Of a stretch of 64,000 nt of DNA, positions 8,266-18,559 are shown piece by piece (position 1 is the stretch's first letter; each line of letters starts with the position of its first letter). Location of the stretch: NCBI RefSeq assembly GCF_900143545.1, contig NZ_FREV01000007.1, positions 62,001 through 126,000 on the forward strand. The letters run 5' to 3'. Source of the stretch: Loktanella sp. Alg231-35 (GTDB taxonomy: Bacteria; Pseudomonadota; Alphaproteobacteria; Rhodobacterales; Rhodobacteraceae). The position numbers and the translations under genes were made by a program. Below the pieces are notes generated by a model that did not search any database, was not told where the DNA came from, and saw only the letters and a program-made list of their open reading frames with translations.

Positions 8266-9197
8266 CACCAGCCCCCGACGCCATAAAGGCGCAAGACTGC
8301 CTCGATCAGCAATGCGCCGAAATGCGCAAAGAGATAGTAGAGCGAGATCTTGAAGACGTTGATCTCAACCCGGTGTTTGTCTGCGTCACAATCCGCGTCG
8401 GTACGCCGCCAGATGTCATAGGCGCCCTTAAGGAACCACGCATTCATCAGCACTGCCGCGGCCGTATAGAACGGCCCGCCAATCGACGTGAACCCAAGCC
8501 CCACGGCTACCGGTACCAACAGCAATGTATAGATAAGGATATGATTGCGCGTTGTGTCCCGCCCATGCGTTTCCGTCAGCATGGGGATACCGGCATTGCC
8601 ATAGTCAGATTTCACAAACAGCGCCAGCGCCCAAAAATGCGGCGGTGTCCACATGAAGATCAGCGCGAACATCAGCATGCTTTCGATGCTCACCCCGCCC
8701 GTCGCAACCGCCCAGCCGATCATTGGAGGAAAAGCACCGGCCGCCCCGCCAATCACGATGTTCTGCGGCGTCGCCCGCTTAAGCCACATCGAATAGACAA
8801 CGGCGTAGAATACAATGGTGAAGGCCAGCAGGAATGCCGCAACAAAGTTCGTGGCAAGTGCAAGCAGCACAACGGCAAAACCAGACAGCGCCAACCCAAT
8901 GCCCAGCGCCTCACCGGGTTGTACCCGCCCCGACGGGATTGGCCGCCCGATTGTGCGCTTCATCTTTGCGTCGATGTCCGCGTCCCACCACATATTGAGT
9001 GCGCCAGATGCACCGGCACCCACGGCGATGCACAAGATCGCAACGAAACCGATGAAAGGATGCACAGGCACTGGTGCAACAAGCAGCCCAACCAGCGCTG
9101 TGAAGACCACAAGCGACATCACACGTGGCTTCAGCAGGGCAAAGTAATCGCCCATGCTGGCCTCATATGTATTTTCAGAAACGCTCAGATCGCTCAT
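8265..9197 (-). CDS. ctaB: Protoheme IX farnesyltransferase (haem O synthase)
   Basis: A 310-residue UbiA-family membrane prenyltransferase that adds a farnesyl group to haem B to make haem O, the precursor of haem A in cytochrome aa3. The Asp-rich prenyl-diphosphate motif is NMWWDADIDAKMKRT (68-82). LLKPRVMSLVVFTAL (21-35) is the typical first helix. About nine membrane helices are visible. It is cotranscribed with ctaC upstream, with about 85 bp between that hold two copies of a palindromic repeat, and is coupled to the small gene downstream. Confidence 0.97.
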   Translation of the reverse strand: MSDLSVSENTYEASMGDYFALLKPRVMSLVVFTALVGLLVAPVPVHPFIGFVAILCIAVGAGASGALNMWWDADIDAKMKRTIGRPIPSGRVQPGEALGIGLALSGFAVVLLALATNFVAAFLLAFTIVFYAVVYSMWLKRATPQNIVIGGAAGAFPPMIGWAVATGGVSIESMLMFALIFMWTPPHFWALALFVKSDYGNAGIPMLTETHGRDTTRNHILIYTLLLVPVAVGLGFTSIGGPFYTAAAVLMNAWFLKGAYDIWRRTDADCDADKHRVEINVFKISLYYLFAHFGALLIEAVLRLYGVGGW

Positions 9198-9213
9198 GCG
9201 GGACCTTTGGATC

Positions 9214-9238
9214 AGGGTGGGTTCAAACCCACCTTACG
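9214..9238. repeat. Intergenic palindrome, repeat family copy 2
   Basis: An imperfect palindrome with 8-base arms GGTGGGTT and AACCCACC around a 2-base centre; read on the minus strand it begins GTAAGGTGGG like the other copies. It lies 17 bp upstream of the ctaB start, within 15 bp of copy 3. The pair could form one large structure in the ctaC-ctaB transcript. Confidence 0.65.
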
Positions 9239-9252
9239 TGTAACATCAGTTA

Positions 9253-9275
9253 GTAAGGTGGATCTTGATCCACCC
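9253..9275. repeat. Intergenic palindrome, repeat family copy 3
   Basis: The left arm is identical to copy 1 (GTAAGGTGGATC), then TT, then GATCCACCCT, so the right arm is slightly diverged at its end. It lies just downstream of the ctaC stop, in the position expected for an mRNA 3-prime stabilising hairpin or an attenuator between ctaC and ctaB. Confidence 0.7.
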
Positions 9276-9281
9276 TCCCTC

Positions 9282-10106
9282 TTAGGACGTGCCTTTGGCC
9301 ACTGCCAGCCATGCGTCATATGTCTCTTGGCTGACAACCTTCACCGTGATCGGCATATAGGCGTGATCCTTACCGCAAAGCTCTGAACACTGGCCAAAGT
9401 AGATGCCTTCCTGTTCTGCCGAGAACCACAGCTCCGCCAGACGGCCTGGCACCGCATCCTGCTTCACACCAAAGGCCGGAATGGTCCAGGCGTGGATCAC
9501 ATCCGCACCAGTCACCTGCATCACGATGGTCGTATCGACCGGCACGATCACTGCCGTGTCCGTCGCCAGCAAATATTCATCCTGACTGTAACCGAAATCT
9601 TCCAGCTCTTCACGGGCCAGCATGTAGCTTTCGAATTCAACGCCTTCGTCCACATACTCATAACCCCAGAACCACTGGTATCCGGTCACTTTGATAGTGA
9701 TATCAGCCTCGGGGATTTCCTGCTGTTTGAACAGAACGGGCAAAGAGAACGCACCGATAAACACCAAAATAACCACCGGCACGATGGTCCATGCCACCTC
9801 AAGCGGTGAGTTATGGGTGAATGTCGCAGGCGTCGGCTGCTTTTTTTCGTTGTAGCGGATCACAACCCAGGCCATCAGACCTGTCACGAACAGCGTGATG
9901 ATCGTGATGATCACCAACAGCATGTTGTCCAGCCAATGCACGTCACGGGCAAGTTCGGTCACTGCAGGCTGAAAACCAGTCGCCCCGTCAACCGGGCGCC
10001 CAATGATTTCAAGCTCTTGATCAATATCCTGCGCGCTCGCCGCTGTGCCTGCCATCAGCAGGCCGGCTGTTGTCCAAAGTGAGGGTGCGAAGTTCTTCAA
10101 ACGCAT
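9282..10106 (-). CDS. ctaC: Cytochrome c oxidase subunit II
   Basis: A 274-residue subunit II of the aa3 oxidase, carrying the CuA centre that accepts electrons from cytochrome c. An N-terminal signal peptide ends near ASAQ (25), followed by two membrane helices (about 62-84 and 104-125) and a periplasmic cupredoxin domain. All CuA ligands are present: His205, Cys240, Glu242, Cys244, His248 and Met251 in the CSELCGKDH block. The aromatic electron-entry segment [10 protein letters not shown] is at 142-151. It is the first gene of the cta operon, divergent from tldD across 181 bp that should contain both promoters. Confidence 0.97.
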   Translation of the reverse strand: MRLKNFAPSLWTTAGLLMAGTAASAQDIDQELEIIGRPVDGATGFQPAVTELARDVHWLDNMLLVIITIITLFVTGLMAWVVIRYNEKKQPTPATFTHNSPLEVAWTIVPVVILVFIGAFSLPVLFKQQEIPEADITIKVTGYQWFWGYEYVDEGVEFESYMLAREELEDFGYSQDEYLLATDTAVIVPVDTTIVMQVTGADVIHAWTIPAFGVKQDAVPGRLAELWFSAEQEGIYFGQCSELCGKDHAYMPITVKVVSQETYDAWLAVAKGTS

Positions 10107-10287
10107 ATTCTAACCTATCATGCTTGCGCCGTGTGGCGTAGATCCCTGACATTCCTCCCGATGCGCGGGAAGGAATCCTATTGAGTTTGAACGATCATGT
10201 CCCATATCCTGACGGACAACTCAAGAACTGCGGTTGCGGCAATCAGACGCTTTCTGCATTAAATCATCGTTATCAGAGGAAAAATGC

Positions 10288-11709
<1,422 letters not shown>

Positions 11710-11815
11710 ACGGGCGCCAGCCAAACAAATTGACCTGCATTAAATAGGGTTTGATTCATACCTCGTTAACTCAGAGCCATTAGCCGTAATGAGGCAATAT
11801 GGCGGAGCTTTCGGG

Positions 11816-12947
11816 ATGACTGAACAAGATGATTCTTCCCACCCCCCCCTCCTTTACCGGACGGGGGAAGATGATACAGTTGACCGGCTTCGCCTATTGC
11901 GCTCTCGTCGGGTTGGCATTGCGACCTATCGGCGTCTATTGGCAGAACATGGCTCTGCGGCGGCGGCATTGGCTGCGTTGCCGCAGGTAGCAAAGGCGGC
12001 AGGTGTTGCCGACTATGCTGTGTGCCCCGAAGGCGTTGTGCATGCCGAACTTAAGGCAGGCAAGGCGGCAGGCGCGCGTCTGCTGACCGAGGCTTCAGCC
12101 GATTATCCGACTGCACTATTTGATATTCCTGACGCGCCTCCTCTGCTTTGGACGCTGGGCAACATGGCCTTGCTGCAAAAGCCGATGATCGCCCTTGTCG
12201 GCGCGCCATGCGTCCTCTTTGGGCACGCGCATGGCCAAACGCATGGCCGAAGATCTTTCGACAGAGGGCTATGTCGTGGTGTCCGGTCTGGCGCGCGGCG
12301 TTGATGCTGCCGCACATCTGGGGGCGCTGAATGGCGGCACCATCGCGGTGCAAGCCGGTGGCGTCGATGTGATCTACCCGGCCGAGAACGCGGAGCTGGC
12401 CCATGACATTGCCCGATCCGGACTTCGGCTGTCCGAAATGGCGATGGGCGTCCAACCACAGGCGCGCCACTTCCCTGCGCGCAACAGGATTATCTCTGGC
12501 CTTGCCATGGCCGTTGTTGTGGTCGAAGCGGCGGGCAAGTCCGGTAGCCTGATCACCGCCCGCAACGCGCTTGATCAGGGACGTGATGTGCTCGCGGTGC
12601 CCGGACATCCCTTTGATGCGCGTGCGGCAGGGTGCAACATGCTGATCCGGGACGGTGCGACATTGGTCCGGAACGCCCAGGACGTTATAGATACGCTGCA
12701 GCCTGTTGCGGAACCCGCACCAGAACTGCCCCTCGTGCCGCCAGCCAAACCACCGCGCAGCCTGCGCGACACCGCCGCTCTGCACGATGAAATCCTTTCG
12801 CGCCTTGGACCAGCACCGATTGCGGAAGACCAGCTCTTGCGTGATCTGAGGGCCAGCGCCACCGATGCCGCACCCGCATTGATCGACCTTGAACTTGACG
12901 GAAAGATCGCCCGGCAGGCGGGCGGGCTTCTGGCCAGAGTGTCCTGA
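11816..12947 (+). pseudogene. dprA: dprA (DNA processing protein A), interrupted by a frameshift
   Basis: DprA loads RecA on incoming single-stranded DNA during transformation. Here the gene is split over two frames. The first runs from ATG 11816 (GGAG about 8 bases upstream; ATG 11789 is less likely) and encodes the N-terminal part up to MIALVGA. The second, from about 12204, continues RHASSLGTRMA and the whole Rossmann-like domain (VVSGLARGVDAAAH, GSLITARNALDQGRDVLAVPG) plus the C-terminal winged helix to 12947. The joint lies in GGCGCGCC at 12200-12207. Adding back one GC dinucleotide gives VGARHASSLGTR, the usual DprA sequence. It may be a genuine loss of function, a phase-variable tract or a sequencing error. 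The first frame ends at 12304. Confidence 0.88.
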
Positions 12948-13052
12948 AAACTGCGGGGAACTTGGCACCATAAATTCCCCGCATTGACATTTCACAGACA
13001 GACGCCACATCTTGCGCGACCAAAGCGTTCGCATTTTCTGAAAAGGATTCTC

Positions 13053-15647
13053 ATGCCAGTTGTAGTTGTCGAATCCCCGGCCAAGGCCAAGAAAATCAAT
13101 GGCTATCTCGGCAATGATTACACCGTTCTGGCGTCCTATGGGCACGTCCGTGATCTGCCGCCCAAGGACGGCTCTGTGCTGCCTGACGACGATTTTTTGA
13201 TGAAATGGGAAGTCGCGTCAGACAGCAAAAAGCACATCAAGGCGATTGTTGACGCGCTCAAAGACGACAACGAATTGATCCTCGCAACCGACCCCGACCG
13301 CGAGGGTGAGGCGATTTCCTGGCACCTCACAGAGGCGCTGACCGCACGCAAGGTGATCAAGAAAGACACGCCCGTCAGCCGGGTCGTATTCAACGCCATT
13401 ACCAAATCAGCAGTGACCGAGGCGATGAAAAACCCACGCCAGGTCGATGCCCCATTGGTCGAGGCCTATCTGGCCCGCCGCGCATTGGATTATCTGGTCG
13501 GTTTCAACCTGTCGCCGGTCCTGTGGCGCAAACTGCCCGGTGCCAAATCGGCAGGCCGCGTTCAATCCGTAACATTGCGCATCATCGTCGAGCGCGAGAT
13601 GGAAATCGAAGCCTTCCGCAATCAGGAATACTGGACCGTCAAAGCATTGCTGCAATCTGTGCGCGGCCAGACGTTTGAGGCGCGGCTGACCACGCTGGCA
13701 GGCAAGAAGCTTGATAAATTTGATCTGGGCAATGAAACGCAGGCCGAACTGGCCGTGCAGGCGATCAAATCGCGCGATCTGGTGATCAAATCGGTTGAGG
13801 CGAAACCGGCAACGCGCAACCCGTCTCCGCCCTTTATGACCTCCACCCTACAGCAAGAGGCCAGCCGCAAATTCGGCATGGGTGCCAAGCAAACCATGTC
13901 CGTGGCCCAGCGCCTTTATGAGGCGGGCCTGATCACCTATATGCGGACCGACGGCATCGACATGGCACCCGAAGCCGTGGTCGGCGCGCGCGATGCGATC
14001 AAGGCAAAGTTCGGCGCAGACTATCTGCCCGACCAACCGCGCATATATAAAAACAAGGCAAAGAACGCACAGGAAGCCCACGAGTGCATTCGCCCGACCG
14101 AAATGTCGGTCAGCACCAATGACGCCAAGATCGCCGATAGCGATCAGCGCAAGCTCTATGATCTGATCTACAAGCGCACAATGGCCAGCCAGATGGCCGC
14201 CGCCAAACTGGAACGCACCGTTGTAGATATCTCCAGCGCTGACGAACAGGTCGTGCTGCGCGCCAACGGGCAGGTTATGGTCTTTGATGGTTTCATTGCC
14301 ATCTATGAAGAAGGCAAAGACGACAGTGTCGTTGATGACGATGACAAACGCCTGCCGCAGCTAAGTCAGGGCGAGGTGGCCGAGAAAAAGACCGTTACCC
14401 CGGAACAGCATTTCACCCAACCACCGCCCCGCTACACAGAGGCGACGCTGGTCAAACGCATGGAAGAGCTTGGGATCGGCCGCCCATCGACTTATGCCTC
14501 AATCGTGACAACGATTCAGGACCGCGGCTATGTCGAGAAAGACAAGAACCGTTTGATCCCGCAGGACAAGGGACGGCTCGTTACAGCGTTCCTGACCAAC
14601 TATTTCCGCAAATATATCGGGTATGATTTCACCGCCGATCTGGAAAACCAACTGGATGAGGTGAGCGCAGGCGACGCCGACTATAAGAAAGTGTTGGGGC
14701 AATTCTGGCGCGATTTCTCGGCGGCTATCGCCGAAACTGCTGATCTGCGCATTACCGAGGTGCTCGAAAAAATCAACGAGGTCTTAGAACCGCATCTGTT
14801 CCCCCCTACCGAGGATGGCAGCGACCCACGGCTTTGCCCCAACTGCGGTGCGGGCCGTTTATCAATGCGCACTGCCCGCTCCGGCGGGGCTTTCATAGGC
14901 TGCTCTAACTATCCTGAATGTCGCTACACACGTCCCTTCGGTCCGCCGAACCCAGAGGCCGAAGCATCAGCCATCCCACCCGAGGGTAAATTGCTGGGCA
15001 CGGATGAGGGCGATGAGATTCGTATCTTTAAAGGACGCTTTGGTCCTTATGCCCAGCGTGGTGAAGTGACCGAAGAGAACAAGAAACCCAAGCGCCAAGG
15101 CGTCCCAGACGGTTGGGAACCTGAAGAAGTCACGCTTGATCAGGCGATCATGTTGTTGTCCTTGCCCCGCGAGATTGGCCCCCATCCCGAAGATGGTGTC
15201 ACTGTCTGGGCAAATCTGGGCCGCTACGGCCCCTATCTGAAACACGCCGAAAGCACGTCGCATCGCGGCGGCACTAATGCCAACCTTGAAGGCATCGACG
15301 AGGTCTGGACCGTTGGCATGAACCGTGCCGTGCAATTGCTGGCAGAAAAAGTCGCCTCGCGCGGGCAACGCGGCAAGGCGGCTGTGCCGATCCACGAATT
15401 GGGCGAACACCCTGAAGCGGGCGGGCCGGTCAATGTCTATGACGGCAAATACGGCCCTTATGTGAAATGGGAAAAGATCAACGCGACGATCCCAGACACA
15501 ATTGAACCGGGTGAACTAACCATGGCGCAGGCCGTTCATTTGATTGATGAACGCGCCGAAAAGGCCGGCAAGAAAAAATCCGCCCGCAAAAAGGCCCCGG
15601 CCAAGAAGAAACCCGCCGCCAAAAAGAAGGTCGCTGCGAAGAAATAG
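13053..15647 (+). CDS. topA: DNA topoisomerase I
   Basis: An 864-residue type IA topoisomerase that relaxes negative supercoils. The Toprim domain starts at once (MPVVVVESPAKAKKI) with DPDREGEAIS at about 79-88. The nucleophile is Tyr296 in ITYMRTDG. A single four-cysteine zinc finger (CPNCGAG...GCSNYPEC) lies around residues 595-625. The C-terminal region has repeated GRFGPY/GRYGPYLK/GKYGPYVK modules and ends in a Lys/Ala-rich tail that probably binds DNA. The frame is open back to 12984, but ATG 13053 is supported by AAGGA and by the conserved family start. It lies about 100 bp after dprA, a common alphaproteobacterial arrangement. Confidence 0.98.
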   Translation: MPVVVVESPAKAKKINGYLGNDYTVLASYGHVRDLPPKDGSVLPDDDFLMKWEVASDSKKHIKAIVDALKDDNELILATDPDREGEAISWHLTEALTARKVIKKDTPVSRVVFNAITKSAVTEAMKNPRQVDAPLVEAYLARRALDYLVGFNLSPVLWRKLPGAKSAGRVQSVTLRIIVEREMEIEAFRNQEYWTVKALLQSVRGQTFEARLTTLAGKKLDKFDLGNETQAELAVQAIKSRDLVIKSVEAKPATRNPSPPFMTSTLQQEASRKFGMGAKQTMSVAQRLYEAGLITYMRTDGIDMAPEAVVGARDAIKAKFGADYLPDQPRIYKNKAKNAQEAHECIRPTEMSVSTNDAKIADSDQRKLYDLIYKRTMASQMAAAKLERTVVDISSADEQVVLRANGQVMVFDGFIAIYEEGKDDSVVDDDDKRLPQLSQGEVAEKKTVTPEQHFTQPPPRYTEATLVKRMEELGIGRPSTYASIVTTIQDRGYVEKDKNRLIPQDKGRLVTAFLTNYFRKYIGYDFTADLENQLDEVSAGDADYKKVLGQFWRDFSAAIAETADLRITEVLEKINEVLEPHLFPPTEDGSDPRLCPNCGAGRLSMRTARSGGAFIGCSNYPECRYTRPFGPPNPEAEASAIPPEGKLLGTDEGDEIRIFKGRFGPYAQRGEVTEENKKPKRQGVPDGWEPEEVTLDQAIMLLSLPREIGPHPEDGVTVWANLGRYGPYLKHAESTSHRGGTNANLEGIDEVWTVGMNRAVQLLAEKVASRGQRGKAAVPIHELGEHPEAGGPVNVYDGKYGPYVKWEKINATIPDTIEPGELTMAQAVHLIDERAEKAGKKKSARKKAPAKKKPAAKKKVAAKK

Positions 15648-15658
15648 CGCTGCATTAC

Positions 15659-15690
15659 TGCAACCGGTTGCAAAATTTGCGCTGCAGCGC
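15659..15690. promoter_or_regulatory. Two adjacent perfect palindromes upstream of scoA, operator-like
   Basis: A perfect 14-bp palindrome TGCAACCGGTTGCA at 15659-15672 is followed seven bases later by a perfect 12-bp palindrome GCGCTGCAGCGC at 15679-15690. The first has the central CCGG and flanks typical of LacI/GalR-family operators. Both lie between the topA stop and scoA, about 65-95 bp before the scoA ATG. The second could instead be half of a weak topA terminator, followed by GGCATTTTATT. No regulator gene lies next to it, so any cognate factor is encoded elsewhere. Confidence 0.4.
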
Positions 15691-15754
15691 GGCATTTTAT
15701 TGACTCTTCCTGATGCGGACGGCACAACTTGGCCAAAGCACCGGGAGGGCCCCA

Positions 15755-16459
15755 ATGAAGAAGATTTATCCCAACGCAGCTGCCGCACTTGATGGCCTGC
15801 TGCACGATGGCATGTTTATTGCGGCAGGCGGGTTTGGCCTTTGCGGCATTCCTGAACTCTTGCTTGATGCAATCAAGGATGCGGGCACCAAGGATCTGAC
15901 ATTTGCCTCCAACAACGCGGGCGTCGATGACTTTGGCATCGGCATCTTGCTGCAAACCCGGCAGGTCAAGAAAATGATCAGCTCTTACGTGGGCGAAAAC
16001 GCTGAGTTCATGCGCCAATATCTGTCAGGTGAGCTTGAGCTAGAGTTCAATCCGCAAGGCACATTGGCCGAACGCATGCGCGCCGGTGGCTGCGGCATCC
16101 CCGGTTTCTATACCAAAACCGGTGTGGGCACTGTGATTGCCGACGGCAAAGAGCACAAAGATTTTAACGGTGAAACCTATATCATGGAAGAAGGTATCTT
16201 TGCCGATCTTGCCATCGTGAAGGCCTGGAAGGCGGACGAGACAGGCAATCTGATCTTCCGCAAAACCGCCCGCAACTTTAACCCACCCGCCGCCATGTGC
16301 GGCAAAACCTGTGTGGTTGAAGTGGAAGAGATCGTGCCGACAGGTAGCCTTGACCCCGACAAAATCCACCTGCCGGGGATTTATGTGCACCGCATCATTC
16401 AAGGCGCACATGAAAAACGGATCGAACAGCGCACGACGCGCAAGCGGGAGGATGCATGA
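15755..16459 (+). CDS. scoA: 3-oxoacid CoA-transferase subunit A
   Basis: A 234-residue alpha subunit of succinyl-CoA:3-ketoacid CoA-transferase, which activates acetoacetate using succinyl-CoA and so links ketone-body or PHB-derived carbon to the TCA cycle. The N-terminal [17 protein letters not shown] (about 21-37) is the CoA-transferase family I glycine-rich signature. [17 protein letters not shown] follows near 50-66. The start is chosen at 15755, behind GGGAGGG. Its stop overlaps the scoB start by four bases (ATGA), as expected for subunits made in equal amounts. Confidence 0.95.
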   Translation: MKKIYPNAAAALDGLLHDGMFIAAGGFGLCGIPELLLDAIKDAGTKDLTFASNNAGVDDFGIGILLQTRQVKKMISSYVGENAEFMRQYLSGELELEFNPQGTLAERMRAGGCGIPGFYTKTGVGTVIADGKEHKDFNGETYIMEEGIFADLAIVKAWKADETGNLIFRKTARNFNPPAAMCGKTCVVEVEEIVPTGSLDPDKIHLPGIYVHRIIQGAHEKRIEQRTTRKREDA

Positions 16460-17082
16460 TGCCTTGGGATCGCAATCAAATGGCCGCACGGGCGGCGAAA
16501 GAACTTGAAGACGGCATGTATGTGAACCTCGGCATCGGGATACCGACGCTGGTGGCCAACTATGTCGGCGAAAAGGATATCACGCTGCAATCCGAGAACG
16601 GGATGCTGGGCATGGGCCCCTTCCCTATTGAGGGTGAGGAAGATGCGGACCTTATTAATGCAGGTAAGCAAACGATCACTGAACTTAACCGTACGGCCTA
16701 TTTTGACAGCGCCACATCCTTTGGCATGATCCGGGGCGGTAAGATTGCCGCGGCGATCCTTGGTGCGATGGAAGTGGCCCAGAACGGCGATCTGGCCAAC
16801 TGGATGATTCCCGGCAAGCTGGTCAAAGGCATGGGCGGCGCGATGGACCTGGTGGCAGGCGTTGGCCGCGTCATTGTCGTGATGGACCACACCAACAAGC
16901 ATGGTGACAGCAAGTTGCTCAAAGAATGCACTCTGCCGCTCACTGGCAAAGGCGTTGTTGATCGCATCATCACAAACCTTGGTGTGCTGGATGTTGTCGA
17001 GGGTGGTCTGCGGATTGTCGAGACAGCCGAGGGCGTGACCGAGGAAGAGCTGCGCGCAGCGACGGACGCAAAGCTTGTCTAA
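16456..17082 (+). CDS. scoB: 3-oxoacid CoA-transferase subunit B
   Basis: A 208-residue beta subunit of the same CoA-transferase. The catalytic glutamate that forms the enzyme-CoA thioester is Glu47 in the SENGMLGMG motif (46-54). [15 protein letters not shown] (22-36) is the second family signature. The length is normal. Translation is coupled to scoA through an ATGA overlap. The 3-prime end overlaps the start of a small acetyltransferase gene by eight bases. Confidence 0.95.
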   Translation: MMPWDRNQMAARAAKELEDGMYVNLGIGIPTLVANYVGEKDITLQSENGMLGMGPFPIEGEEDADLINAGKQTITELNRTAYFDSATSFGMIRGGKIAAAILGAMEVAQNGDLANWMIPGKLVKGMGGAMDLVAGVGRVIVVMDHTNKHGDSKLLKECTLPLTGKGVVDRIITNLGVLDVVEGGLRIVETAEGVTEEELRAATDAKLV

Positions 17083-17365
17083 TCCGGCCGTCCAGCACTT
17101 CAAAGACGGATCAAAGGGGCGCTATTTCTTAGCGCACCCGTCCGGGGAAAGCGCGCTGACATACTCTATTATGTCATCCAAGCAGGTGATTGCCGATCAC
17201 ACAGAGGTTGCCGAAGGGCACGAAGGTGAAGGCATCGGGCTGATACTGCTGCGGGAATTTATTGCGGACGCGCGGCGCGAAGGTTTCAAGATCGTACCGC
17301 TTTGCCCTTATGTGAACGCGCAGTGCCGCAAGCATCCCGAATGGGCAGATGCATTTTCCGTCTAG
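17075..17365 (+). CDS. Small GNAT-like acetyltransferase (NATD1/YidJ type)
   Basis: A 96-residue protein containing one compact GNAT-like domain of the NATD1 type. [18 protein letters not shown] (42-59) is the acetyl-CoA loop, and [16 protein letters not shown] (75-90) is the conserved C-terminal signature of this family. The start is a TTG at 17075 inside the last codons of scoB, because the only internal ATG would cut off the first strand of the domain. The stop shares the CTAG tetranucleotide with the stop of the convergent transglycosylase gene. The natural substrate of this family is unknown. Confidence 0.75.
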   Translation: MSNPAVQHFKDGSKGRYFLAHPSGESALTYSIMSSKQVIADHTEVAEGHEGEGIGLILLREFIADARREGFKIVPLCPYVNAQCRKHPEWADAFSV

Positions 17366-18198
17366 ATCCCGTTGACGTTAAAGACGCAGGCATCCGTGAT
17401 CAGTTCTGGCGGCGTCTGGCATAGCCCTTTGGCCACCTGCCACGCCGCCAGCACTTTGGGCACATAGGCACGCGTTTCCGCAAAAGGTGGCACGCCTGCA
17501 TGGCGGGCTACGTTGCCTTCGCCCGCATTATATCCAGCCAGTGCCAGCAATGGGTCATTGTCGAAATGGTTCAAGAGCCATGCCAGATAAGCGACACCGC
17601 CTTTGATGTTCTGTGCAGGGTTCGTGCGATCCTCAACACCAAAGCGGGCGGCGGTGGCCGGCATCAACTGCATCAACCCTTCCGCACCAGCGGTGCTGAC
17701 CGCATCTGTCCGACCGGCACTTTCAACCGAAATCACGGCCAGGACCAATGCAGGAGACACACGCGTGCCCACCGTTTCCCTTAAGATATGCAAACCATGC
17801 GTGCTGGCGATGTCCTGCAGACTTTGCAAACGTGGTGCATAGATTGCTTTGCCAGAGGGCGGATTATTCAATTGGCTGATCGCAAGCTGGAAGCTAGCCG
17901 GGCCGGACTCCGCGACTGACGCAGGCACGTTGGCCCAGAACCATTCCATCCCAGAAGGGCTCGGCAGTGCGACAGCGTCCGGAGTGACAACCACTTCAGG
18001 CTCTGGATCTGCATAGACCGGACCCAGACGCGGTGCGTTTGGATCGATCTGGACGGTGATGCGGCTCGTACTGGAAGTGGAGGGCACAGGAACGCGCTTG
18101 AAGGTAAAGTCCGGTTGCAGCCGTTCGACATCAGCCCAGAGCGGCGTTAATGCGACAGAAGCGGCCAAAGCCGCTATGCCCGTGTAAAAGCGATTCAT
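17362..18198 (-). CDS. Lytic murein transglycosylase (SLT domain)
   Basis: A 278-residue exported peptidoglycan-cleaving enzyme. From ATG 18198 it has a hydrophobic signal sequence (about 3-20, cleavage near LWA) and then a disordered Pro/Ser/Val-rich region to about 95. The C-terminal SLT domain has the catalytic Glu159 in VISVESAG, GLMQLMPATAARFGV at 174-188, and AGYNAGEGNV further on. A longer frame to 18237 adds 13 unlikely residues. Two cysteines near the C-terminus may form a disulphide. It stands alone, convergent with the small GNAT gene and divergent from the pilus locus; an accessory role in building the Tad machine through the wall is possible but only inferred. Confidence 0.9.
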   Translation of the reverse strand: MNRFYTGIAALAASVALTPLWADVERLQPDFTFKRVPVPSTSSTSRITVQIDPNAPRLGPVYADPEPEVVVTPDAVALPSPSGMEWFWANVPASVAESGPASFQLAISQLNNPPSGKAIYAPRLQSLQDIASTHGLHILRETVGTRVSPALVLAVISVESAGRTDAVSTAGAEGLMQLMPATAARFGVEDRTNPAQNIKGGVAYLAWLLNHFDNDPLLALAGYNAGEGNVARHAGVPPFAETRAYVPKVLAAWQVAKGLCQTPPELITDACVFNVNGI

Positions 18199-18551
18199 TT
18201 TCGGTCCTGCTCGACTCTGCGTTGTTAATGTAAACATGGCAGAATCCCGTCAAAACGCCAGTTCTAAGGGAACAATGGGCGCAGAATCCAAGACATTGGG
18301 AGAGGATTCCGCAACGAACGACGTGCAATGTTAAAAATATATGAACAAATCTTTCTTTATAAAACAGTTACTTACGCATATTTCGCGCGAAAAATTGCGA
18401 TCCCTTCAAAAAACGGTTTATTTGCCAAACTCCCGCCCCATTCACTAGGCTATATAGGGCCATCCAAGACGGTGATTGCACAAATCAAGTCAGTCCAAGA
18501 CACCGGCGAGGAACGACATGAACACTAAAATCGCCCTGAGGAGGGAACTAA
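18199..18551. other. Gene-free AT-rich region before the Tad locus
   Basis: About 350 bp without a gene of normal size. The stretch 18325-18420 is clearly richer in A and T than its surroundings and holds a perfect 12-bp palindrome TTTCGCGCGAAA at 18381-18392. TATATA at 18451-18456 could be part of a -10 element, but no convincing -35 is placed before it. The region should carry divergent promoters for the transglycosylase and for the first pilin. A 13-codon reading frame (18518-18559) at its end is described separately. Confidence 0.5.
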
Positions 18552-18559
18552 ATGCTTAA
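18518..18559 (+). other. Short upstream reading frame overlapping the first pilin start
   Basis: An ATG-initiated frame of 13 codons (MNTKIALRRELNA) with GCGAGGA just upstream. It ends at a TAA that lies inside the first codons of flp1, in another frame. The strong AGGAGGGA ribosome site of flp1 is embedded in it. It could be a leader peptide that controls access to that site, or a chance frame; length alone cannot decide. Confidence 0.3.

Noticed and set aside
10107-10287. FnrL-type site between ctaC and tldD
   Set aside because: The best match around TTGAACGATCAT does not keep the TTGAT-N4-ATCAA symmetry.
12195-12230. Programmed ribosomal frameshifting in dprA
   Set aside because: There is no slippery heptamer and no downstream structure that would suggest it. 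A lost GC dinucleotide in a short GC run is a simpler explanation.
12051-13145. A 364-codon minus-strand frame over dprA and the start of topA
   Set aside because: It overlaps two recognised genes in antisense. The frame is open because of GC-rich codon periodicity.
15693-15730. A sigma-70 promoter with TTGACT at 15700 before scoA
   Set aside because: No acceptable -10 hexamer is found at 16-18 bp spacing, so the match to the -35 box alone is not enough.
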